A stretch of 64,000 nt of DNA from Acidobacteria bacterium RIFCSPLOWO2_12_FULL_68_19 (GTDB lineage Bacteria; Acidobacteriota; Vicinamibacteria; Vicinamibacterales; UBA2999), in contig MELF01000026.1 of assembly GCA_001767525.1 (NCBI GenBank), positions 1 to 64,000 of the forward strand, read 5' to 3'. Below the pieces are notes generated by a model, which did no database searches, was not told where the DNA came from, and saw only the letters and a list, made by a program, of their open reading frames with translations. Below, one piece after another: positions 42,664 through 50,922 of this stretch; the first letter of the stretch is position 1; the number at the start of each line of letters is the position of its first letter. The translations under genes were made by a program, and so were the position numbers.

Positions 42664-43212
42664 TCAGACCCGGCGCTTCATGAACGTCAGCGTGCTGTCT
42701 CCCGAGACGACGTCGCGGACGCGCACGAGCGTCGGCGGCACCATCGGCTCGCGTCGCCGGGACCGCTCGAGCACGAGGAGCGCGCCGGCCGCCAGGTGCT
42801 CGGCCGCGGCGGCGAGCGCGCGCGTCACCATGTCGGGATCGGCGTCGTACGGGGGATCCAGCAGGATCAGATCGAACGCTGCATCCGCGGGCGCACGCCG
42901 CAACACCGCCGCGACATCGCCGTCCTCGATAGTATAGCCCTGCTCGATGCCGCACAGCGCGAGGTTCGCCGCAATGAGCGCCGTCGCACGGCGGTCGCGT
43001 TCGACGAACGTCACGTGGCGTGCCCCCCGGCTGAGCGCCTCGATGCCGGACGCGCCGGTGCCGGCACACCCGTCGAGCACGCGCGCGCCGGCGATGCGCG
43101 GCGCCAGGACATTGAAGAGCGTCTCCCGCACCTTGTCCGAAGTGGGGCGGATGCCCGTCCACGTCGGGGTCCTGAGGCGGCGCCCCTTGAATCGGCCGGC
43201 GATCACGCGCAC
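42664..43212 (-). CDS. rsmD: 16S rRNA (guanine966-N2)-methyltransferase RsmD
   Basis: A 182-residue SAM methyltransferase. RVIAGRFKGRRL and TSDKVRETLFNVL at the N-terminus and VLDGCAGTGASGIEALSRGA (SAM loop), then LILLDPPYD (catalytic DPPY) are all RsmD signatures. The start is GTG at 43212; an ATG nine codons earlier lies in repeat-derived sequence (GEWS from GGGGAGTGG). It sits upstream of coaD and downstream of recG on the same strand. Confidence 0.94.
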   Translation of the reverse strand: MRVIAGRFKGRRLRTPTWTGIRPTSDKVRETLFNVLAPRIAGARVLDGCAGTGASGIEALSRGARHVTFVERDRRATALIAANLALCGIEQGYTIEDGDVAAVLRRAPADAAFDLILLDPPYDADPDMVTRALAAAAEHLAAGALLVLERSRRREPMVPPTLVRVRDVVSGDSTLTFMKRRV

Positions 43213-43229
43213 AGACCACTCCCCACTCG

Positions 43230-43275
43230 CAACGCCCAACGCCCAGTCCGCACGCGTGACGCTTGGGAGTTGGGC
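43230..43275. repeat. Inverted repeat of the TTGGGAGTTGG family
   Basis: Left arm CAACGCCCAACGCCCAG (43230-43246), loop with CACGCGTG, right arm CTTGGGAGTTGGGC (43262-43275), followed by CTTGGAACTTGGGAGG. The TTGGGAGTTGG core and the CACGCGTG loop are shared with the element at 7315-7386. Here it fills the recG-rsmD gap. Confidence 0.7.
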
Positions 43276-43306
43276 CCTTGGAACTTGGGAGGTGACGTCA
43301 CGAGCG

Positions 43307-45394
<2,088 letters not shown>

Positions 45395-45400
45395 CGTGTT

Positions 45401-45423
45401 GCCGGGTCCTTGGGGGACCCGGC
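45401..45423. repeat. GGGTCC-GGACCC hairpin
   Basis: GCCGGGTCC (45401-45409), loop TTGGG, GGACCCGGC (45415-45423): a perfect 9-bp stem between the stop of the secreted-protein gene and the recG start. It may act as a terminator or processing site. Third location of this hairpin family. Confidence 0.7.
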
Positions 45424-46026
45424 CTACTGGACCACGACGGCCTGCCCCTGTCCGACCTCGATCCGGCGGATGTTGGCCGGCAGCGCGAACGTCTCGTCGA
45501 GGCGCACGCCCTGCGGCCGCTCCGGCGAGCGCGAGTAGAAGCTCACGAGCTCCTGGAGCAGCGTGGGCGGCACCGGCACGCCCGATACCTCGGCCGACTG
45601 GATCTCCAGTCGCCCCATGCCGTCACGCGTGTGGAGAATGCCAATGACCTTCACCGGAACGCGCCCGCCGATGAACGCCCACGGGTCGAAGGCGCCACCG
45701 GTGGCGCGCCGCTTGGCCACCGCATCGAGGTCGACGACCGCCTGGCCCGCCACCCGCCCCTCCCCGACAATGGTGACTTCGGGCTGCATGACGCCGCCCG
45801 GCAGGTGCGGCTGGCCGCGAAACGCGAACCACGAGTTCACTTCGTCCTGGGTGACGGGGGTCCGCCGATCCCCGGCGTGGGGACCGAGCTCGCCGCGCTG
45901 CCGGATGAGCGCCACTTTCTGGGCGAACGCGTCGGCACCTTGTCGTGTGACCGTCGCCGCCTGCACCGACGCGAAGAGGGCGCCGGTCAGCAGAATCGCG
46001 ACGAAGCCGCGGGGGGCATGCACCAT
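45424..46026 (-). CDS. Exported protein of unknown function
   Basis: A 200-residue protein with a signal peptide (GFVAILLTGALFASVQAA). The mature part has QDEVNSWFAFRGQPHLPGGV, an acidic VVDLDAVAKRR, and a strand-rich C-terminal half ending IRRIEVGQGQAVVVQ. No named domain is recognisable; the layout (lipid-binding-like beta domain with a VxIxGxG strand) is only suggestive. ATG at 46026 with GAGAGGG upstream is preferred to 46092. It is divergent from lexA and sits upstream of recG. Confidence 0.65.
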   Translation of the reverse strand: MVHAPRGFVAILLTGALFASVQAATVTRQGADAFAQKVALIRQRGELGPHAGDRRTPVTQDEVNSWFAFRGQPHLPGGVMQPEVTIVGEGRVAGQAVVDLDAVAKRRATGGAFDPWAFIGGRVPVKVIGILHTRDGMGRLEIQSAEVSGVPVPPTLLQELVSFYSRSPERPQGVRLDETFALPANIRRIEVGQGQAVVVQ

Positions 46027-46068
46027 GAAACCCTCTCGGAGCGCGTGGTGGTCCGAGTGTAGCACCGC

Positions 46069-46097
46069 TTGATCTTCGCCTTCCATTCGCATATAGT
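46069..46097 (+). promoter_or_regulatory. lexA promoter
   Basis: -35 TTGATC (46069-46074), 17-bp spacer, -10 TATAGT (46092-46097), leaving about 20 nt of leader before the AGGAGG ribosome site. No obvious palindromic SOS box of a known type is visible in or around it. Confidence 0.6.
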
Positions 46098-46124
46098 CGG
46101 CCCACCCCTACCAGGAGGATGGCC

Positions 46125-46730
46125 GTGCTACCGCTCACAAAACGCCAACGGGAGATCCTGGATTACCTGAACGAGTTCATCCAGCAGCACGGCTATGCGC
46201 CGAGCCTGGAGGAAATCGGACGGCGCTTCAATCTCTCCTCGCTCGCCACGGTCCACAAGCACCTCACCAACCTGCAGGAGAAAGGGTTCATCCGGCGCGC
46301 CTGGAACCGGAGCCGCTCGGTCGAGCTCGTGCCGACGCGGATCGGCGGCCGCGCCGTCGAGCTGCCGCTGCTCGGATTCGTCGCCGCCGGGGCGCCGATC
46401 GAAGCGGTCGCGACCAGCGAAACGATTGCAGTGCCCGAGACGCTGATGGGCAAGCGCGACAGCTACGTGCTGCGCGTCAGGGGCGACTCGATGATCGACG
46501 AACAGATCCGCGACGGCGACTACGTGATCGTCGAGGATCGGAAGACGGCGGACAACGGCGAAATGGTCATCGCGCTCGTCGGTGGACTCGACGTGACGCT
46601 CAAGAAGTTCTACCGCGACAACGGCACGGTGCGGCTGCAACCGGCGAATCCGGCCATGCAGCCGATGCTGGTGGAGGCCGATCGGGTGCAGATTCAGGGC
46701 GTGGTCGTCGGCGTCATGCGCAAGTACTGA
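46125..46730 (+). CDS. lexA: LexA SOS repressor
   Basis: A 201-residue repressor-protease. The N-terminal winged helix is LTKRQREILDYLNEFIQQHGYAPSLEEI in overlapping pieces; the cleavage site is Ala88-Gly89 in FVAAGAP; the catalytic pair is Ser122 (RGDSMID) and Lys160 (VTLKKFY). All are intact, so it should self-cleave on RecA filaments. An ATG lies at 46119 but it abuts AGGAGG directly; GTG at 46125 has the correct 6-nt spacing and is the likelier start. Confidence 0.95.
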   Translation: MLPLTKRQREILDYLNEFIQQHGYAPSLEEIGRRFNLSSLATVHKHLTNLQEKGFIRRAWNRSRSVELVPTRIGGRAVELPLLGFVAAGAPIEAVATSETIAVPETLMGKRDSYVLRVRGDSMIDEQIRDGDYVIVEDRKTADNGEMVIALVGGLDVTLKKFYRDNGTVRLQPANPAMQPMLVEADRVQIQGVVVGVMRKY

Positions 46731-46885
46731 CCGTCGCGACACTGGACGCTGCACGGCCGGGCTGCCGGACGCAGAAGAGTTCACAGTCGACACTCGAACG
46801 CACGTGACAGTGGGAGCCGGACACCCGGCACCGCGCGCGGACATTTCACTTTGCACTTCGCACGTTGTACTTTCTACTTATCTCC
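46731..46885 (+). other. lexA-DUF3467 gap with degenerate repeat
   Basis: This 155-nt gap holds no gene. Its last part (about 46848-46879) is a run of degenerate CACTTTGCACTTCGCAC-type units with a near-tandem period of 8-9 nt, similar in style to the other small repeats in the window. It runs right up to the DUF3467 start. Confidence 0.45.
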
Positions 46886-47209
46886 ATGAGCGACCAACCT
46901 GAGCGCAAGCAGATCAACTTCACCATCATTCCCGACGAGCCCCCGGGCGAGCCGCGGATCTACGCGAACTTCTGCTCCATCTCGCACACGCCGTTCGATT
47001 TCACGCTGACGTTCTGCGAGGTGATGCCGCTGTCGGACAAGGATCTGCGCGACGCCGAGGCGCAGCACGTCGTCAAGGCGCCGGTGCGCGCCCGAATCGT
47101 CGTGCCCGTGCAGTTCATCCCCAATCTGGTCTCGGCGCTGCAGGAGCACATGCGCGTCTTCTCCGAGTCGTACTCCAACGTCGGCTGGACGAAAGGACCC
47201 GTCCACTGA
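46886..47209 (+). CDS. DUF3467 family protein
   Basis: A 107-residue protein. INFTIIPDEPPGEPRIYANF, SHTPFDFTLTFCEV and ARIVVPVQFIPNLVSAL form the DUF3467 pattern of a small beta-sandwich of unknown role. ATG at 46886 is used, with seven fewer residues than the longest frame. It is followed, with overlap, by nth. Confidence 0.82.
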   Translation: MSDQPERKQINFTIIPDEPPGEPRIYANFCSISHTPFDFTLTFCEVMPLSDKDLRDAEAQHVVKAPVRARIVVPVQFIPNLVSALQEHMRVFSESYSNVGWTKGPVH

Positions 47210-47844
47210 AGAGGGCGGCCACGACGCGCCGCGTCGTCAGGACGCTGTGCGCACAGCATCCCGACGCCGATACCGCGCTCCACTACCGGAACGCCTTCGA
47301 GCTGCTGGTGGCGACGATCCTCTCGGCGCAGTCGACCGACGATCGCGTCAACATCGTGACCCCGGCGCTCTTCGCGCGCTATCCGGACGCGCGCGCGCTC
47401 GCCTCCGCCGCGCCGGCCGACGTCGAGCGCCTCATCCTCTCGACCGGCTTCTTCCGGCAGAAGGCGAAAGCGCTCCTCGGCATGGCCGAGCGGCTCGTGG
47501 CGCAGCACGGGGGGCAGGTGCCGGCGGACATGGCCCGGCTGACGGACCTGCCGGGCGTCGGACGCAAGACGGCGAACGTCGTGCTCGGCCACGCGCTCGG
47601 CGTCCCCGGGCTGCCGGTGGACCGTCACGTCCTGCGCGTTGCCAACCGCCTCGGCGTTGCGGCGAGCGACGACCCGGAGCGGGTGGAACAGCAGCTCTGC
47701 GCCGCGCTGCCACAGCCGCTGTGGACGCGCGCCTCCGACGTGCTGATCCTGCACGGGCGCCGCGTCTGCCGGCCGAAGCCGTTGTGCGATCGGTGCTCGG
47801 TTGGAAAGGACTGCGATTACCGTCGCAGGAAGGTCACTCCGTGA
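47206..47844 (+). CDS. nth: Endonuclease III (DNA glycosylase/AP lyase)
   Basis: A 212-residue base-excision enzyme. Core: LLVATILSAQSTDDRVN, then the helix-hairpin-helix LPGVGRKTANVVLG with the catalytic Lys, and VDRHVLRV with the catalytic Asp. The cluster cysteines are VCRPKPLCDRCSVGKDC, spaced 5-2-5 rather than the usual 6-2-5. Family-like sequence continues upstream of the first standard start (GTG 47308), so the gene probably begins about 34 codons earlier. The only near-start there is CTG at 47206, overlapping the TGA of the DUF3467 gene. Confidence 0.85.
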   Translation: MKRAATTRRVVRTLCAQHPDADTALHYRNAFELLVATILSAQSTDDRVNIVTPALFARYPDARALASAAPADVERLILSTGFFRQKAKALLGMAERLVAQHGGQVPADMARLTDLPGVGRKTANVVLGHALGVPGLPVDRHVLRVANRLGVAASDDPERVEQQLCAALPQPLWTRASDVLILHGRRVCRPKPLCDRCSVGKDCDYRRRKVTP

Positions 47845-48251
47845 CCCGCCAGCGGTTCGAGCGGCTCGTCCAAGAAGCGGTCACGCTCATCCCGAAGCGC
47901 TTCCGGCGTGAGATCACGAATCTCGCGCTCGTCGTCGAGACCGCGCCTGGCCCGGAACTGCTCGACGAGATGGAGATCGAACCGCCCGACACCCTGTACG
48001 GCCTGTATCAGGGCACACCGCTCACCGAGCGAACCTGGGACTACGGCAACACGCTGCCCGACCGCATCATCATTTTTCAACAGCCGATCGAGGAGGACTG
48101 CGAGGGTGAGAACGAGATCCGAGCGATGATCGGAGAGACGCTCATCCACGAAGTGGGTCACTACTTTGGCCTCAGCGAAGAGGAGATCGAGGACATCGAG
48201 GAACGCTACTGGCGGGGCGAGACGATCGGGCCGGATGAAGACGAGGAGTGA
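47841..48251 (+). CDS. Minimal zincin metallopeptidase-family protein
   Basis: A 136-residue protein with HEVGHYFGLSEEE (HExGHxxGxxE), the zinc site of the short DUF1025/metallopeptidase family, after ETAPGPELLDEMEIEPPDTLYGLYQGTPL and DRIIIFQQPIEE. The cellular role is unknown. The start is GTG at 47841, giving a GTGA overlap with the nth stop. Its 3' end overlaps rsmA by 17 nt, so nth, this gene and rsmA are tightly coupled. Confidence 0.88.
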   Translation: MTRQRFERLVQEAVTLIPKRFRREITNLALVVETAPGPELLDEMEIEPPDTLYGLYQGTPLTERTWDYGNTLPDRIIIFQQPIEEDCEGENEIRAMIGETLIHEVGHYFGLSEEEIEDIEERYWRGETIGPDEDEE

Positions 48252-49062
48252 GCCGAACCGCCGACGGGTTCAGGGCAGGCCGCGGAAACGGTTCGGCCAG
48301 CACTTCCTCGAGCCGGCCTGGGTGGCCAAGGTCATCGACGCCATCGCCACGGCTCCGGGCGACACGTTCCTCGAGATCGGCCCCGGGCGCGGTGCGCTGA
48401 CGGCCGCGCTCGGGCCGCGCGTGCGCCAGGTCGTCGCCGTGGAGATCGACCGCGATCTCGCGGTCGCGCTGCCCGGCCGGGTCGGGCCGAACGTCCGCGT
48501 CGTGACCGGCGACCTCCTCGATGTCGACCTGGATGCGCTCGTCCGCGACGAACCGCTCCCCATTCGCGTGGCCGGCAACCTCCCCTACAACGTCTCGTCG
48601 CCCATTCTCTTTCGGTTGCTGCAGGCGGCCGACCAAGGACGCCGATTCCGCGACGCCACGCTGATGCTCCAGCAGGAAGTCGCCGAGCGCCTGGCGGCGG
48701 CGCCGGGGACGGCCGGCTACGGTGCGCTCGCCATCCAGGTACGCCTGCTGGCCGACATCGACCGCCTTCTCACGCTGCCGCCGGGTGCCTTCCGGCCGCC
48801 GCCGAAGGTCACCTCCACGCTCGTGCGGCTGCGCTTTCACCCGCCCGCCGCCGATGTCGGCGACTCCGCCGCGTTCGAACGGGTCGTCCGTGGGCTCTTC
48901 CAGCAGCGCCGAAAGACGCTCCTCAACGCCCTGCGTCCCGTCGCGGCCGGGTTTGGGTGTTCGGCCGAAGAGGCGTTGGACCGCGCGCGCCTCGACCCAA
49001 CTCGGCGGCCAGAGACGCTGACGGTGGAGGACATGGCCCGGCTGACGCGGGCTGTGCTATAG
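48235..49062 (+). CDS. rsmA: 16S rRNA dimethyladenosine transferase RsmA (KsgA)
   Basis: A 275-residue SAM methyltransferase that dimethylates A1518 and A1519 of 16S rRNA late in small-subunit assembly. RKRFGQHFLEPAWV, FLEIGPGRGALTAAL (SAM loop), AGNLPYNVSSPILF (catalytic NLPY) and FRPPPKVTSTLVRL are the expected motifs in order. ATG at 48235 is used; a longer frame lies inside the preceding gene. An extended -10 promoter overlaps its stop codon. Confidence 0.95.
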   Translation: MKTRSEPNRRRVQGRPRKRFGQHFLEPAWVAKVIDAIATAPGDTFLEIGPGRGALTAALGPRVRQVVAVEIDRDLAVALPGRVGPNVRVVTGDLLDVDLDALVRDEPLPIRVAGNLPYNVSSPILFRLLQAADQGRRFRDATLMLQQEVAERLAAAPGTAGYGALAIQVRLLADIDRLLTLPPGAFRPPPKVTSTLVRLRFHPPAADVGDSAAFERVVRGLFQQRRKTLLNALRPVAAGFGCSAEEALDRARLDPTRRPETLTVEDMARLTRAVL

Positions 49063-49200
49063 TTTTGCCCGGAAGTCGTTGTAGGGGCCGATCTTAAGGT
49101 CTGCCCAACTGCCCTCCTGGAGATAGGCTAGGCGCTCCCAGCCGCCTGAGCGCCGCCACCGCCGCCCGCCCGGGCCACGGTCGCGGGGAAAACGTGGATT
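49055..49200 (+). promoter_or_regulatory. Promoter and structured leader of RNase J
   Basis: Extended -10 TGCTATAGT (49055-49063) overlaps the rsmA stop, predicting an RNA start near 49070 and a leader of about 130 nt. The leader has at least two good hairpins: GGGC-C-GATC-TTAA-GGTC-T-GCCC (49085-49106) and GGCGCTC/GAGCGCC (49131-49137 and 49148-49154), then a C-rich unpaired-looking run. It could regulate rnj or be a small RNA. I do not match it to a known riboswitch, 6S or SRP RNA. Confidence 0.5.
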
Positions 49201-50922
49201 GTGTCGTCTGAGGCTGGGATCCGCATGGATCAGTCCGCTCCGTCTGTCGTGTCTCCGGGCACGCTCGAGATCGTCCCGCTGGGCGGGCTCGGCGAGTTCG
49301 GCATGAACATGATGGCGATGTCGTGGGAGGACACGACGATCCTCATCGACGCCGGCGTCATGTTCCCCGACCCGGATCAGCTCGGGGTGGACCTGATCAT
49401 CCCGGACGCGAGCTACATCGAAGCGCGGCGCCCGCAGGTCAAGGCGCTCGTGCTCACGCACGGACACGAGGATCACATCGGCGCGGTGCCGCACGTCATG
49501 CCGCTCTTCGACGGGCCGGTCTACGGCACCGCGATGACGCTGGCGCTTGTCGAGCCGAAGCTCGAAGAGCATGCCCTCGATCCGGGCGACCGCCTGAAGG
49601 CGATCGAGCCGCGCGACGTGGTGACGGTCGGGCCGTTCACGATCGAGTTCATCCGCGTCACCCACAGCATGCCGGACTGCGTCGCCCTCGCGATCACGAC
49701 GCCCGCCGGGCTCGTGGTGCACACCGGCGACTTCAAGATCGACCAGACGCCGATCGACGGCGAGCACTTCGACCTGCACCGGTTCGCCGAGCTCGGCCGC
49801 CGCGGCGTGCTCGCGCTCTTCGCCGACAGCACGAACGTCGATCGCCGGGGCTTCACCGGGCCGGAAATCGAGGTCATCGACGCGTTCGAGGAGCTGTTCA
49901 CCAGCACCAGCGGGAAGCTCGTGGTGGCGACCTTCTCCTCGAGCATCTACCGGATGCAGATCCTCGTGGACCTCGCCGTCCAGTTCGAGCGGCGGGTGGC
50001 CTTCGTCGGCCGCAGCATGGTGAAGAACGTCGAGATCGCCCAGCGCCTCGGCTTCCTGCGCGTCCCTTCGGGCGTGCAGATCCGGGACTCGGACGTGCCC
50101 GGCTTCGCCTCGCAGGACGTGCTGTGCATCACCACCGGCTCCCAGGGCGAGCCGCAGGCGGCGCTCTCGCGAATCGCCATCGACGACCACCGCTTCGTGC
50201 GGCTCGGACCCGACGATACCGTCGTCTTTTCGGCGCGCGCCATTCCGGGCAACGAGAAAGCGATCGCGCGCACGATGAGCCACGTGGCGCGGCGGGGCGC
50301 GGACGTGGTCACCGATGCGATCAAGCACGTGCATGTCTCCGGCCACGGAAGCGCCGAGGAGCTGAAGCTGGTGCTCTCGCTCATTCGCCCTCGGTACTTC
50401 GTGCCGATTCACGGCGAGTTCCGCCAGTTGTCGCAGCACGCGCGGATGGCGCGGCGCGTCATGGCGGGCGTCGAGCCGACGCTCCAGGTGCTGCTGGCCG
50501 AGAACGGCGACGTCATTCAGTTCGATCGGCTCGGCGCCCGGATCGCCGAGAAGGCGCCGGCCGGCCGCGTCCTGATCGACGTGACGCGGATCGGCGAGGT
50601 CGGCGACGAGGTGCTGCGCGACCGGCGCCACCTGGCCGCCGACGGCGTGATCATCGCCGTCGTGGCGATCAACAGGCAGACGGGCGCGCTGGTCGGCGAG
50701 CCCGAAATGGTGTCACGCGGCTTCGTCGTCGCCGAGAGCGACGCCGCACCGATGTTCGGCGACGCCGCGACGATCGTGGCCGAGTGCATCGCGGCCTCCA
50801 ACGTGGAAGAGCGGACGGACCAGGGACTGATGACCGAGAAGCTCCGCGGCGAGCTGCGGAAGTTCTTCAAGAGGCGTTCGGGCCGGCGGCCGCTCGTGCT
50901 GCCGATTCTGATGGAGATCTGA
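49201..50922 (+). CDS. rnj: Ribonuclease J
   Basis: A 573-residue metallo-beta-lactamase/beta-CASP nuclease, combining endo- and 5'-exonuclease activity on RNA. LGGLGEFGMNMM, THGHEDHIGAVPH (zinc ligands), HTGDFKIDQTP, ADSTNVDRRGFTGPE and, late, VHVSGHGSAEELK are in order; a C-terminal domain follows. Two starts are possible: GTG 49201 (weak GGGGAA upstream) or ATG 49225, which lacks any clear site. It sits behind a structured leader and overlaps ftsK by one base. Confidence 0.94.
   Translation: MSSEAGIRMDQSAPSVVSPGTLEIVPLGGLGEFGMNMMAMSWEDTTILIDAGVMFPDPDQLGVDLIIPDASYIEARRPQVKALVLTHGHEDHIGAVPHVMPLFDGPVYGTAMTLALVEPKLEEHALDPGDRLKAIEPRDVVTVGPFTIEFIRVTHSMPDCVALAITTPAGLVVHTGDFKIDQTPIDGEHFDLHRFAELGRRGVLALFADSTNVDRRGFTGPEIEVIDAFEELFTSTSGKLVVATFSSSIYRMQILVDLAVQFERRVAFVGRSMVKNVEIAQRLGFLRVPSGVQIRDSDVPGFASQDVLCITTGSQGEPQAALSRIAIDDHRFVRLGPDDTVVFSARAIPGNEKAIARTMSHVARRGADVVTDAIKHVHVSGHGSAEELKLVLSLIRPRYFVPIHGEFRQLSQHARMARRVMAGVEPTLQVLLAENGDVIQFDRLGARIAEKAPAGRVLIDVTRIGEVGDEVLRDRRHLAADGVIIAVVAINRQTGALVGEPEMVSRGFVVAESDAAPMFGDAATIVAECIAASNVEERTDQGLMTEKLRGELRKFFKRRSGRRPLVLPILMEI

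Noticed and set aside
49070-49200. 6S RNA, SRP RNA or a known riboswitch
   Set aside because: I could not find the SRP GGAAG/GCAGCC motif, the 6S open-bubble layout with closing stems, or conserved riboswitch core sequences, so I leave it as an unnamed leader.
49323-50921. In-frame N-terminal extension of FtsK back into the RNase J gene
   Set aside because: The frame is open but is out of phase with rnj and has no FtsK-like sequence. ATG at 50922 starts right before the first membrane helix.
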